Assembly (NCBI GenBank): GCA_002798175.1
Contig: NWQL01000004.1
Location: forward strand, 468,123-528,587
DNA length: 60,465 bases
Origin: Lysobacteraceae bacterium NML91-0213
GTDB taxonomy: Bacteria; Pseudomonadota; Gammaproteobacteria; Xanthomonadales; Xanthomonadaceae
Direction of reading: 5' to 3'
Below the pieces are notes generated by a model. The model had not been told where the DNA came from, ran no database searches, and was given only the letters and a program-made list of their open reading frames with translations. The translations under genes and the position numbers were made by a program. Positions 11,018 through 19,892 of the stretch are shown here, in pieces. Within the stretch, counting starts at the first letter, position 1; every line of letters starts with the position of its first letter.

Positions 11018-11814
11018 GCGCGGTAGTCCACGGTGTACGGGGCGTGGTCGGAGAAGCGCGGCTCGCGCAGCACCGAACAGTCCGAAAGCCGCGCGCGCAG
11101 CGACGGCGTGCAGAACTGGTAGTCGATGCGCCAGCCGACGTTGTTGGCACGCGCGGCGCCACGGTTGCTCCACCAGGTGTACTCGACCGCGTCGGGCCTG
11201 AGCGCGCGGAAGGTGTCGACCCAGCCGTGTCCGGGCTGCGGCGAGCCATCGCCTGAAGTATCGGCCACCAGTCCGTTCAGCCACGCGCGCTCGGGTGGCG
11301 TGCATCCGGAGTTCTTCTGGTTGCCGGTCCAGTTCCTGATGTCGTTCTTCGCGCGCACGATGTTCCAGTCACCGCACAGCACGTAGTCGCGGCCGCTGGC
11401 CAGCCATTCGTCGAGGATGGGCTTGAGCCACGCCATGACCTCGAACTTGAAGCCCTGGCGCAGCTCGCCGGACGAACCCGAGGGAATGTAGAACGACACC
11501 ACGCTGAGGTTGCCGAAACGGGCCTCGAGGTAGCGGCCTTCGTCGTCGAACGGCGCCCAGCCCAGCGAGGCGCGCAGCTCGTCGGGTTCGCGGCGGCTGT
11601 AGATCGCCACCCCGCTGTAGCCCTTCTTCGTCTGCGCGTCGCGGAAGGCGACGTGGTAGCCGGGCGGGCGGAACTGTTCGCCCGCGAGCTGGTGTTCCTG
11701 GGCCTTGGTTTCCTGCACGCACAGGATGTCGGCGTCCTGCAGGGCGAACCAGTCGAAGAAGCCCTTGCTGGCCGCGGAACGGATGCCGTTGGCATTGAAG
11801 CTGATGATGCGCAT
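11014..11814 (-). CDS. xth: Exodeoxyribonuclease III
   Basis: AP endonuclease and 3'-5' exonuclease of base-excision repair, 266 residues. Family motifs are intact: ISFNANGIRSA at the N-terminus, the metal ligand in VQETK (Glu35), GYSGVAIYSR, the catalytic GDWNI, and the C-terminal SDHAPYTVDY with the catalytic His. The ATG is the only start consistent with the family N-terminus (MRIISFN). First gene of the coupled xth-ampG operon. Certain. Confidence 0.95.
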   Translation of the reverse strand: MRIISFNANGIRSAASKGFFDWFALQDADILCVQETKAQEHQLAGEQFRPPGYHVAFRDAQTKKGYSGVAIYSRREPDELRASLGWAPFDDEGRYLEARFGNLSVVSFYIPSGSSGELRQGFKFEVMAWLKPILDEWLASGRDYVLCGDWNIVRAKNDIRNWTGNQKNSGCTPPERAWLNGLVADTSGDGSPQPGHGWVDTFRALRPDAVEYTWWSNRGAARANNVGWRIDYQFCTPSLRARLSDCSVLREPRFSDHAPYTVDYRA

Positions 11815-11917
11815 GGTGCTGCCGGTGCGAAGACGGACGCGGCGGGCACCGGCCCGCCGCGTCGGAAGGTTAGCGCACCGCCCGCGGCCATGCGTCCGCG
11901 GGCGTGGCGGCGGCCGG

Positions 11918-13120
11918 TTACTGCGACGGCCGCGGGGTCTGCGGCGTGCTCGGCGGCAGGATCGGGTACTCCACCTTCGGCTGGCGGCCGGTGAGCGTGC
12001 GCAGGAAGGCGGCGATCGCGCTGGCCTCATCGTCGTCGAGTTCGCGGCCGAGCTGGGCGGTGCCCATGATCGCCACCGCCTGCTCGAGGTCCCAGACCTG
12101 GCCGGAGTGGAAGTACGGCGCGGTCAGCTCCACGTTGCGCAGCGGCGCGGCACGGAACACGTACTCGTCGCTGGCGGTGGCGGTGACCTCGAAGCGGCCC
12201 TTGTCGCCTTCCGGCAGGATGTCGGCGCCGGGGCGCTCGATCACGCCGAACGGGAAGTAGGTCTGGCCGCCGAAGTTGCGCCCGTTGTGGCAGGACGCGC
12301 AGCCGCTGGCCATGAACAGCTCCAGCCCGCGGCGTTCGCTTTCGTCCATCGCGCTGTCGTCGCCGAGCACCCAGCGGTCGAAACGCGAGTCCGGGGTGAC
12401 CAGGGTGGCCTCGAACGCCTCCAGCGCCAGCGCCATGTTGTCGAAGCTCACCGGTTCGGCCTGGCCGGGAAATGCCCGGCCGAAACGCTCGACATAGCTG
12501 GGGATGCTCCGCAGGGTATCGACGACCAGTTCCGGCGTGCTGTTCATCTCCACGCTGGCCTGCACCGGGCCCTTGGCCTGCTCGGCAAGATCGGCGGCGC
12601 GCCCGTCCCAGAACTGCGCGGCGTTGAACACCGCGTTGAACACGGTCGGCGAGTTGCGCGGGCCGCGCTGCCAGCCATGGCCGATCGACGCCGGCACGTT
12701 GTCGGCGCCGCCGGTGCCGATGCTGTGGCAGGTGTTGCAGGTGATCAGCTGGCTGCGCGAGATGCGCGGTTCGAAGAACAGCATGTGGCCGAGGTCGACC
12801 TGCGCCTGCGACAGCGGCTGGCCGCGCAGTTCCTCCACGCGCTCGGGAATGGTGCCGAACAGGGCCGCGGCGGTGGTGCGCAGGCGGTCGCCGTCGCCCG
12901 CGGCGGCGGCATCGGCCGGGTCCGGCGCGTTGGCGGTTGGCGCGGTGCCCGGCACGCCCTCGAGCGCGACCCGCCCGCCTGCGGCCGGGGTGGCCTGCGT
13001 TGCGGTCTCCGCCGTCGTGCCGTCGGCCGTCGCGGCGCGATCACCGTCGCCCTGGCCGCAGGCCACGGCCACCAGCAGGGTGGCGGCGATCGCCAGTCCA
13101 GTCCGGGTCGGATGCTGCAT
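11918..13120 (-). CDS. Di-haem cytochrome c peroxidase, lipoprotein-like
   Basis: 400-residue periplasmic peroxidase of the CcpA/MauG group with two CXXCH haem sites, CNTCH and CASCH, and distal-haem segments FFEPRIS and PYFHSG. The N-terminus has a signal peptide ending in VAVAC, so it may be lipidated. An Ala/Thr/Asp-rich linker of about 60 residues precedes the catalytic part. The start is supported by GGAGGAG seven bases upstream. Such enzymes reduce H2O2 with electrons from cytochrome c, usually at low oxygen. A perfect GTTGA-N6-TCAAC dyad 61 bases upstream supports oxygen-linked control. MauG-like roles cannot be excluded. Confidence 0.9.
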   Translation of the reverse strand: MQHPTRTGLAIAATLLVAVACGQGDGDRAATADGTTAETATQATPAAGGRVALEGVPGTAPTANAPDPADAAAAGDGDRLRTTAAALFGTIPERVEELRGQPLSQAQVDLGHMLFFEPRISRSQLITCNTCHSIGTGGADNVPASIGHGWQRGPRNSPTVFNAVFNAAQFWDGRAADLAEQAKGPVQASVEMNSTPELVVDTLRSIPSYVERFGRAFPGQAEPVSFDNMALALEAFEATLVTPDSRFDRWVLGDDSAMDESERRGLELFMASGCASCHNGRNFGGQTYFPFGVIERPGADILPEGDKGRFEVTATASDEYVFRAAPLRNVELTAPYFHSGQVWDLEQAVAIMGTAQLGRELDDDEASAIAAFLRTLTGRQPKVEYPILPPSTPQTPRPSQ

Positions 13121-13180
13121 GTCGCTCCTCCATGTCGGGATGCCGTCACCGGAGCTTGGATCACCGGATGTCCCCGTTGC

Positions 13181-13196
13181 GTTGATCCCGGTCAAC
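13181..13196 (-). promoter_or_regulatory. FNR/ANR-like operator upstream of the peroxidase gene
   Basis: GTTGATCCCGGTCAAC is a perfect GTTGA-N6-TCAAC dyad and matches the FNR/ANR consensus TTGAT-N4-ATCAA in 9 of 10 positions. It lies in the divergent gap between the peroxidase gene and pyrE, about 68 bases (centre) from the peroxidase ATG. Di-haem peroxidases are classical FNR targets. Confidence 0.6.
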
Positions 13197-13244
13197 GCGG
13201 TGCGGCTTGGTACCATGACCACCCCGCGGCCGCCCTGCACATCC

Positions 13245-13904
13245 ATGCCCGACCATCGCACCCGGTTCCTGCAGCTGGCGCTCCAGGCCGAGGCCCTCGG
13301 CTTCGGCGAATTCACCCTGAAGTCGGGCCGCACCAGCCCCTATTTCTTCAACGCCGGCCGCTTCGACTCCGGCGTGGCGCTGGCCGGGCTGGCCGCCTGC
13401 TACGCCGATGCGATCGATGCCGCCGCGCTCGATTTCGACCTGCTGTTCGGCCCGGCCTACAAGGGCATCCCGCTGGCGACCGCGCTGGCCTGCGAGTACG
13501 CCGGCCGCGGTCGCGACCTGCCGGTGGCGTTCAATCGCAAGGAGGCCAAGACGCATGGCGAAGGCGGCACCCTGATCGGCGCGCCGCTGGCGGGCCGCCG
13601 CGTGCTGATCGTCGACGACGTGATCACTGCCGGCACGGCGATCCGCGAAGCGCTCGGGCTGATCGCCACGGCCGGCGCGACGGTGGCCGGCATCGTGATC
13701 GCGCTCGACCGCCAGGAAGTGGTCGACGAACATGCGACACCGCGCCGTTCGGCGGCACAGGCGGTGGCGCACGCGCACGGCGTGCCGGTGATCGCGGTGG
13801 CGACGCTCGACGACCTGCTTGCGTTCGCCACCCGAAGCGCGACACTCTCGTCCCAGCACGCGCGCCTGCTCGACTACCGCGCGCGCTACGGCAGCCAGCA
13901 ATGA
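13245..13904 (+). CDS. pyrE: Orotate phosphoribosyltransferase
   Basis: Makes OMP from orotate and PRPP in pyrimidine synthesis. 219 residues with the family N-terminus FGEFTLKSGRTSPYFFNAG, the flexible loop RKEAKTHGEGG and the PRPP-binding motif VLIVDDVITAGTAI. The length is normal. The stop overlaps an alternative ATG of the following gene, suggesting cotranscription. Certain. Confidence 0.96.
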   Translation: MPDHRTRFLQLALQAEALGFGEFTLKSGRTSPYFFNAGRFDSGVALAGLAACYADAIDAAALDFDLLFGPAYKGIPLATALACEYAGRGRDLPVAFNRKEAKTHGEGGTLIGAPLAGRRVLIVDDVITAGTAIREALGLIATAGATVAGIVIALDRQEVVDEHATPRRSAAQAVAHAHGVPVIAVATLDDLLAFATRSATLSSQHARLLDYRARYGSQQ

Positions 13905-13939
13905 GCGCCGGCGGACCGACCGGGGGGACGGAAGCAGCC

Positions 13940-14590
13940 ATGGCAACGAAAACGATCATCACCGCGGCGCTGTGGGCGACCGCCCTGCTCGCCTGCCTGC
14001 CGGCGGCGGCACAGAAGGCGGGCGGCGACGCGCGACGCGTGTACTGCTGGGAAGAAGGCGGGCGCAAGATCTGCGGTGACGCACTGCCGGCCTCGGCCGT
14101 GGATGCACCGCGCACCGAATTCAACGCACGCACCGGCCTGGCCCGCGAGCAGCTGGGCCGGGCGCTGTCGTCGGAGGAACGCGCCGCCGCCGCCGAGGCC
14201 GCGCGCCAGGCGGCGCTGGCCGCCGAAGCCGACACCGCACGCCAGCGCCGCGACCTCGCGATGGTGGAATCCTACGCGGCGGAGTCGGATCTGGAGCGGG
14301 CCTACGGCGAGCGCATCACCCTGGTCGAGGAATCGGTGAAGACCTCGCAGATGGGCGTGGCCAACCTGCGCGCCAGCCTGCTGAGCCTGCTGCGCCAGGC
14401 CGCCGACCTCGAGCTGCAGCAACAGCCGGTGCGCAAGCCACTGGCCGACAGCATCCTCGCCCAGCACGCCGACCTGCTGCGCCAGCAGGCGATCCTCCAG
14501 CAGCAGCTGGTCGAGCGCAGCACCCTCGACCGCGACCTGCAGGATGCACTGGCGCGCTACCGCGAGCTGAAGCGCCTGCAGGCCGACTGA
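13940..14590 (+). CDS. Secreted coiled-coil protein with DUF4124-like N-terminus
   Basis: 216 residues of unknown function. A signal peptide ends near PAAAQK, followed by a short segment with two cysteines (VYCWEEGGRKICGDALP) resembling the DUF4124 domain of periplasmic proteins. The rest is a long Ala/Glu/Gln-rich coiled coil. An ATG at 13901 overlaps the pyrE stop and would add 13 residues in front of the signal peptide; the inner ATG gives a normal signal sequence and is chosen. It forms an operon with pyrE and is convergent with ligE. A structural or scaffold role in the periplasm is only a guess. Confidence 0.7.
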   Translation: MATKTIITAALWATALLACLPAAAQKAGGDARRVYCWEEGGRKICGDALPASAVDAPRTEFNARTGLAREQLGRALSSEERAAAAEAARQAALAAEADTARQRRDLAMVESYAAESDLERAYGERITLVEESVKTSQMGVANLRASLLSLLRQAADLELQQQPVRKPLADSILAQHADLLRQQAILQQQLVERSTLDRDLQDALARYRELKRLQAD

Positions 14591-14600
14591 GCCGGCGCGG

Positions 14601-15476
14601 TCACGGCTCGGCGGGCGGCAGCTCGTCGCGCACACGCAGGAACCGCGCGAAGCGCGGCAGGCCCCGCGTGGTCAGCCCGGAATGGCGGTACGTCACCCAG
14701 CTGCCGATCGCCGGCGGCGCTTCGCGCTGGTCGTCGGTCAGGCCGCTGCCCAGACGCAGCTGGCGACCGTCGGGCAGCTCCACCAGCAATGCACCCAGCC
14801 TGCCGGCATGCCGCCCCTGCCCCGGCAGGTGCGCGATCACCCGGGCCTCGGCATCGTCATGCGGCTTGTACTTCAGCAGCAGCTCGCTACGGCCACTGCG
14901 GTAGCGCGCGTCGCGATGGTGCAGCATCAGCCCCTCGCCGCCGGCGGCAAGCACCGCGTGGAAGTGCGCATCGAGCGCCGCGCGATCGGCGAAGCGCCGC
15001 TGCCGTACCGGGCGCAGCCAGTCGATGCCGGCCGCGTCGAGCAGCCGCCGCATGCGTGCGATGCGCGCCTCGAAGCCGACGTCCTCGCCGGGCAGGTCGA
15101 ACACCAGGAAGCGCACCCCGCGCCAGGCGGAGCGGTCGCCGCCATCACTCGCGCGCACCAGCGCGCTGACCTCGTCGAAGCGGTTGCGCCCGCTCCACAG
15201 TTCGCCGTCCATCGCCTGCGCCGGCCAGCCGCGGGTGAACCATGCGGGTGGCCGGATCCGCATGCCGCCGCGTGTCCACAACGCCGTGCCATCCCAGCGC
15301 GCGCGCACGCCGTCGAGCTTTTCGCTCACCCAGTAGGCGCCGAGGTCGACATCCTCGGCATACACGCTGGCAAGCATCGGCGGCGGCGTGCCCGGCGGCA
15401 CCGCCCCCGCCCCGGCGCTGTGGACGGCCCCGCACAGCAGGGCGATCCGGAAGGTGTGCCTGAGGATCGAATCCAT
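14601..15476 (-). CDS. ligE: Periplasmic ATP-dependent DNA ligase (Lig E type)
   Basis: 291-residue minimal ATP-dependent ligase. Motif I is SEKLDGVRA with nucleophile Lys53. Further nucleotidyltransferase motifs are MDGELW, FLVFDLPG, GGEGLMLHH and LLLKYKPH, followed by an OB-fold. The N-terminus is a signal peptide (core IALLCGAV, then AGAGA), as in Lig E proteins, which are thought to act outside the cytosol on DNA taken up or in biofilm. No DNA-binding extra domains are present. The comM gene further along the window is consistent with natural transformation. Family good; location inferred from the signal sequence. Confidence 0.88.
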   Translation of the reverse strand: MDSILRHTFRIALLCGAVHSAGAGAVPPGTPPPMLASVYAEDVDLGAYWVSEKLDGVRARWDGTALWTRGGMRIRPPAWFTRGWPAQAMDGELWSGRNRFDEVSALVRASDGGDRSAWRGVRFLVFDLPGEDVGFEARIARMRRLLDAAGIDWLRPVRQRRFADRAALDAHFHAVLAAGGEGLMLHHRDARYRSGRSELLLKYKPHDDAEARVIAHLPGQGRHAGRLGALLVELPDGRQLRLGSGLTDDQREAPPAIGSWVTYRHSGLTTRGLPRFARFLRVRDELPPAEP

Positions 15477-15691
15477 GTCCCGATGTCCGCGCGCCCGTCC
15501 CTGGGCCACGTTGCGAGCATCCGCCTTCGCGGGCTTGCGCGACATCGGAAAAGTCCGCGCGCGTGGGTCGGGATGCGACCACGCCGCAGCCGGATGTCCG
15601 GTATCGTCCGCCGGCGCACCGGCGTTGTCACAGCCGATGACCGCTGGGCCGAGGCGGACGCCCCGGCAGCCCGCCGATGCATCGGTCCGGG

Positions 15692-18010
15692 TCAGAACTC
15701 CAGCGGAAGCGACGGATCCACCGCCAGCAGCTGCTCGCGGAAGGTCTGCTGGATGCGCTTGAGCGCGGCCTCGCTGTCGGCATCGAAGCGCAGCACCAGT
15801 ACCGGCGTGGTGTTGGATGCGCGCACCAGGCCCCAGCCATCGGCCCAGTCCGCACGCACGCCGTCGATCGTGGACAGCCGTGCACCCTCGAACGTGGCGG
15901 CGGCCTGGAAGCGTTCGACGAAGGCATTCGGGTCGCCGCCCGGTGCCTGCACCTTGATCTCGGGCGTGGACACACCCGCGGGCAGCGCATGCAGGACCTC
16001 GGTGGGGGTCTCCGGCTGCGCGGCGAGGATCTCCAACAGCCGCGCGGCGGCGTAGATGCCGTCGTCGAAGCCGTACCAGCGTTCGGCGAAGAAGAAATGG
16101 CCGCTCATCTCGCCGGCAAGCTCGGCCTCGGTCTCGCGCATCTTGGCCTTGATCAGCGAGTGGCCGGTCTTCCACATCAGCGGGCTGCCGCCGTGGCGCA
16201 GGATGTGCCCGGGCAGCTTTCCGGTCGACTTGACGTCGAAGATGATCACCGCGCCCGGGTTGCGCTCCAGCACGTCGGCGGCAAACAGCATCAGCAGGCG
16301 GTCGGGGAAGATGTTCTCGCCGTCCCTGGTGACCACGCCGAGGCGATCGCCGTCGCCGTCGAAGGCGATGCCGAGATCGGCGTCGAGCCGCTGGACCATG
16401 CGCACCAGGTCCTCGAGGTTGTGCGGCTCGCTCGGGTCCGGGTGGTGGTTGGGGAAGGTGCCGTCGATCTCGCAGTACAGCGGCACGACCTCGGCGCCGA
16501 TCGCCTCGAGCACGCGCGGGCCGATCTCGCCGGCCACGCCGTTGCCGGCATCGACCACCACCTTGAGCGGGCGCTCGACCTGCACGTCGGAGGCGATGCG
16601 CTCGACGTAGGCGTCGGCGATGTCCTGCTGGGTCAGCCCGCCCGGTGCCGGCGCGGTGTAGAGACGGTCCTCGGCGATGCGCGCGTAGAGGTCGACGATC
16701 GCATCGCCCGACAGCGTCTCGCCGCCGACCACGATCTTGAAGCCGTTGTAGTCCGGCGGATTGTGGCTGCCGGTCAGCGAGATGCAGCAGCCGGTGCGCA
16801 GGTGGTAGGCGCCGAAATAGGCCACCGGCGTCGGCACCATGCCGATGTCGATGACATTGCGGCCGGCGCGGCGCAGGCCTTCGGTGAGCCCGGCCAGCAG
16901 GTCGGGGCCGGACAGGCGGCCGTCGCGGCCGATCACGATGTCGGTGAGGTCCTGCTCGCGCATCAGCGAACCGATGGCCTGGCCGATCAACTCGGCGATG
17001 CCGGCATCGAGGGTCTCGCCGACCACGCCACGGATGTCGTAGGCGCGGAAGATGCTGCGATCGATGCGGACCGCTTGGGGTTTGGACACGTCCTTGACCT
17101 CGGATTTCTGGGGGGATTCGGCATCGCCCGGGGTGAGGGCGACGGCTTCGAGCAGCGTCGGCGCGCCGTCCTCGTGGGCCACCGCATCGCGTGCGAACCC
17201 GGGCAGCACGCGCCAGGCCACCCAGGCGAGCAGCAGCAGCACCAGCGCGACGACGAAGGCCGGCAGTCCGGCCAGGCCGAACGGTGCGGCAACGCCATAA
17301 GGAAGGCCGGCGGCAACCCGCAGGCCGCTGCCGGCGACCGGCGCACCGAGCCGTTCGGCAGCGCCGGCATGGTCGGAACTGCCACGTTCAAACAGGGTGA
17401 CGCTGCCCTGCCGCAGCGCCAGGTACATGTGCCCCTCGTCGATCATCGCGCTGTCGAATCCGGCGCGGATGCGTGCCAGCGGCAGCCGCGCGACCGCCAC
17501 GCCGGCCAGTGCACCGTCGGCATCCCTGATCGGCGCGGCCACGGCCAGCCGCTCGCTGCCATCCTCGCGGATGACCAGTGACAGCGCGCGGTCCTCGCTC
17601 ATCGCCGCTTCCAGCACCGCGGCGCGGCCGAACCCGGTGGCGGCAAGGTCGGCATACACGCTCTGCAACTCCGGCGGATACACCGCCGCTTCCTCCAGCA
17701 TCGGCCAGTCACGCGCGAGTGCCGCGGCCGCCGCCTCGACATCGCCACGCAGCAGCGCGCCGCGCACGTCTGTCGATTGCAGCCGCTCGCGCAGACGGTC
17801 CTGCTCGGCCTGCAAGGCCTGCGCGACCGACTGCGCCGCCAGGTCGCGTGCCTGCTCCAGCGCCGCGCGGCGGTTGCCGTCCTGCACGTGCCGCCAGCCA
17901 CCCCAGGCGATCCACAGCGCCAGCGCCGCCAGCGCGATCGCGACCAGCGGCAGGAACGGGCGCGCGCGTGCCAGCAGCAGCCGGGCCTTGTGCGGTTGGG
18001 TGTCGCTCAT
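15692..18010 (-). CDS. algC: Phosphomannomutase/phosphoglucomutase with membrane-anchored N-terminal extension
   Basis: 772 residues in two parts. The C-terminal 455 residues are a complete AlgC-type hexose-phosphate mutase: SIFRAYDIRG, the phosphoserine loop TGSHNP (Ser415), the magnesium loop DGDGDR and a phosphate-binding C-terminus (ASNTTPVLVLRF). It interconverts the 1- and 6-phosphates of glucose and mannose for exopolysaccharide and LPS. The N-terminal 300 residues hold two membrane segments (about 16-38 and 241-268) flanking a periplasmic coiled-coil/sensor-like domain. Long AlgC forms are known in pseudomonads. The order coaBC-dut-algC is also as in Pseudomonas. The role of the extension is not known to me. 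Confidence 0.92.
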   Translation of the reverse strand: MSDTQPHKARLLLARARPFLPLVAIALAALALWIAWGGWRHVQDGNRRAALEQARDLAAQSVAQALQAEQDRLRERLQSTDVRGALLRGDVEAAAAALARDWPMLEEAAVYPPELQSVYADLAATGFGRAAVLEAAMSEDRALSLVIREDGSERLAVAAPIRDADGALAGVAVARLPLARIRAGFDSAMIDEGHMYLALRQGSVTLFERGSSDHAGAAERLGAPVAGSGLRVAAGLPYGVAAPFGLAGLPAFVVALVLLLLAWVAWRVLPGFARDAVAHEDGAPTLLEAVALTPGDAESPQKSEVKDVSKPQAVRIDRSIFRAYDIRGVVGETLDAGIAELIGQAIGSLMREQDLTDIVIGRDGRLSGPDLLAGLTEGLRRAGRNVIDIGMVPTPVAYFGAYHLRTGCCISLTGSHNPPDYNGFKIVVGGETLSGDAIVDLYARIAEDRLYTAPAPGGLTQQDIADAYVERIASDVQVERPLKVVVDAGNGVAGEIGPRVLEAIGAEVVPLYCEIDGTFPNHHPDPSEPHNLEDLVRMVQRLDADLGIAFDGDGDRLGVVTRDGENIFPDRLLMLFAADVLERNPGAVIIFDVKSTGKLPGHILRHGGSPLMWKTGHSLIKAKMRETEAELAGEMSGHFFFAERWYGFDDGIYAAARLLEILAAQPETPTEVLHALPAGVSTPEIKVQAPGGDPNAFVERFQAAATFEGARLSTIDGVRADWADGWGLVRASNTTPVLVLRFDADSEAALKRIQQTFREQLLAVDPSLPLEF

Positions 18011-18177
18011 CCTTTGGTTCCCCAGGGCAGCCGGATCAGGGCGCGTCGTGACGACGCCCCCTGCGCCGCCACCGCGTGCTGATGTCTACGCAACATGTGT
18101 GCCATGCACCGGCGCACGGCGCATAACGTACCGCCGATCCGTGCCATGCGCGACATCCATGGTGCGCCGCGTGCAGG

Positions 18178-18642
18178 TCAGCGCACGCCGGTGTGGCCGA
18201 AGCCGCCGCTGCCACGCGCGCTCGCGGTGAAGCCGTCCACCAGCTCGAGTTCGGCACGCACCACCGGCAGCAGCACCAGCTGCGCGATGCGGTCACCCAC
18301 CGCGATCGTGTACGCCTCGCGACCGCGGTTGAACACGCTGATCATCAGTGGCCCCTGGTAGTCGGCATCGATGAGCCCGGTCCCGTTTCCGAGCACGATG
18401 CCGTGGCGGTGGCCAAGCCCCGAACGCGGCAGCACCACCGCGCACAGGCCGGGATCGGCGATATGGATCGCGAGCCCGCTGGGCACCAGCGCCGCGTCGC
18501 CGGGCGCAAGCTCCAGCGGCGCATCGAGCGCGGCACGCAGGTCGAGGCCGGCACTGCCGGCGGTCGCATAGGCGGGCAGCGGCCATGCGTCGCCGTAACG
18601 CGGATCGAGGCGCTGGACCTGCAGGACATGGACTGCGGACAC
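18178..18642 (-). CDS. dut: Deoxyuridine 5'-triphosphate nucleotidohydrolase (dUTPase)
   Basis: Trimeric dUTPase that keeps uracil out of DNA and yields dUMP for dTMP synthesis. 154 residues with all five motifs: [33 protein letters not shown] and the C-terminal Gly-rich GSGGFGHTG that closes over the active site. Downstream of coaB by 45 bases and upstream of algC, so probably one operon. Certain. Confidence 0.96.
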   Translation of the reverse strand: MSAVHVLQVQRLDPRYGDAWPLPAYATAGSAGLDLRAALDAPLELAPGDAALVPSGLAIHIADPGLCAVVLPRSGLGHRHGIVLGNGTGLIDADYQGPLMISVFNRGREAYTIAVGDRIAQLVLLPVVRAELELVDGFTASARGSGGFGHTGVR

Positions 18643-18687
18643 CGTGGGACTCCGTGACAGGACCGCACCGGAACGGCGCGGCGGGGA

Positions 18688-19332
18688 TCAGTTGGCGAAC
18701 ACAAGGTCGAGCAGTTGCCCGGCAAGCAGTGTCTTCGCGGCAGGGCCTAGGGAACACTCGCCGTCAGGCCAGTACACGGTGAGCGCGTTGTCCTCGCTCT
18801 CGAAGCCGCTGCCCGGCTGGCCGACGCGGTTGGCGGCGATGAAGTCCACGCGCTTGCGCACCAGCTTGTCGCGCGCATAGCCGGCCAGGTCGCCGGTTTC
18901 CGCGGCAAACCCGACCAGCCGTCGCGGCCGCAGCGCGTGCGCACCGAGGTCGGCAAGGATGTCGGCGGTGCGCACGCATTCGACCACCAGCGTGTCGCCA
19001 CGCTTCTTGAGCTTGTCGGCGGCCACCGCGCGCGGGGTGTAGTCGGCCACCGCGGCGGCGCCGATGTAGGCATCGGCCGGCAGCGCGGCGAACACCGCCG
19101 CGTGCATCTGCGCGGCGGATCTGACGTCGACGCGCTGCACCCCCGGCGGGGTCTCGAGATGCACGGGGCCCGCAACCAGCACCACGTCCGCGCCGCGCCG
19201 CGCGGCGGCGGCGGCCACCGCAAACCCCATGCGCCCGCTGCTGCGGTTGCCGAGGAAGCGCACCGGATCGATGTCCTCGTAGGTCGGGCCTGCGCTCACC
19301 ACGATGCGCAGGCCGGCAAGCGTCGCGGTCAT
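18688..19332 (-). CDS. coaB: Phosphopantothenate--cysteine ligase, separate from CoaC
   Basis: 214-residue CoaB domain: [30 protein letters not shown] at the start, split here by the Gly-rich and dimer motif NRSSGRMG, then AAVADYTP and KLKKRGD, and VGFAAETG. It joins cysteine to 4'-phosphopantothenate with CTP in CoA synthesis. In most bacteria it is the C-terminal half of one CoaBC polypeptide. Here its ATG overlaps the coaC TGA as ATGA, in another frame. A single-base indel would fuse the halves, so this is either a genuine split with coupled translation or a frameshift in the sequence. Enzyme identity is certain. Confidence 0.88.
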   Translation of the reverse strand: MTATLAGLRIVVSAGPTYEDIDPVRFLGNRSSGRMGFAVAAAAARRGADVVLVAGPVHLETPPGVQRVDVRSAAQMHAAVFAALPADAYIGAAAVADYTPRAVAADKLKKRGDTLVVECVRTADILADLGAHALRPRRLVGFAAETGDLAGYARDKLVRKRVDFIAANRVGQPGSGFESEDNALTVYWPDGECSLGPAAKTLLAGQLLDLVFAN

Positions 19333-19892
19333 CCGGCCAGCTCGCGCACGATCCATTCCGGTTCGCGCAGGCGCCCGGGCCCGGATTCGCCCTCGGCCAG
19401 CGGGCCGTCGTCGGGGCCGATCACCTGCACGCCGCGGGCGCGCAGCGTCTCGACGTTGGCCCGGGTGGCCGGGTGGCGCCACATGCGGTGGTTCATCGCC
19501 GGGGCGATCGCCACGCGCGCCTCGGTGGCGAGGTACAGCGTGCTCACCAGATCGTTCGCGAACCCGTGCGCCAGCCGCGCGATCAGGTCGGCGGTGGCCG
19601 GTGCCACCACCACCCGCTGCGCCCACGCAGCGAGTTCCAGGTGTCCCATCGCGGCTTCCGCGGCTGCATCCCATAGCGAGGTCCGCACCGGCTGGCCGGA
19701 AACGGCCTGGAACGTCGCGGTGCCGACGAACTGCTGCGCGTGTTCGGTCATCACCACACGCACCCCGGCGCCGGCATCGCGCAGGCGGCGTACCAGTTCG
19801 GCGGCCTTGTAGGCGGCGATCCCGCCACCCACGCACACCAGCACGCGCTGGCCGGCGAGCAGGCCGTCAAGCGGCAACGGGGGCTGGGTCAT
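19329..19892 (-). CDS. coaC: Phosphopantothenoylcysteine decarboxylase, separate from CoaB
   Basis: 187-residue flavoprotein domain: [11 protein letters not shown] near the start, catalytic His84 in [24 protein letters not shown] and the PAMNHRMW signature (Asn134). The substrate clamp reads [13 protein letters not shown], where E. coli Dfp has its catalytic Cys158 in QACGDIGPGRM, so Glu167 takes the Cys place. The frame ends in VRELAG and a TGA that overlaps the coaB ATG. Together CoaC and CoaB would turn phosphopantothenate into phosphopantetheine. The ATG at 19892 gives the expected N-terminus ([19 protein letters not shown]). Divergent from radC. Confidence 0.88.
   Translation of the reverse strand: MTQPPLPLDGLLAGQRVLVCVGGGIAAYKAAELVRRLRDAGAGVRVVMTEHAQQFVGTATFQAVSGQPVRTSLWDAAAEAAMGHLELAAWAQRVVVAPATADLIARLAHGFANDLVSTLYLATEARVAIAPAMNHRMWRHPATRANVETLRARGVQVIGPDDGPLAEGESGPGRLREPEWIVRELAG

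Noticed and set aside
15677..17581. Plus-strand 634-codon frame opposite algC
   Set aside because: Shadow of algC; no domain, no ribosome site.
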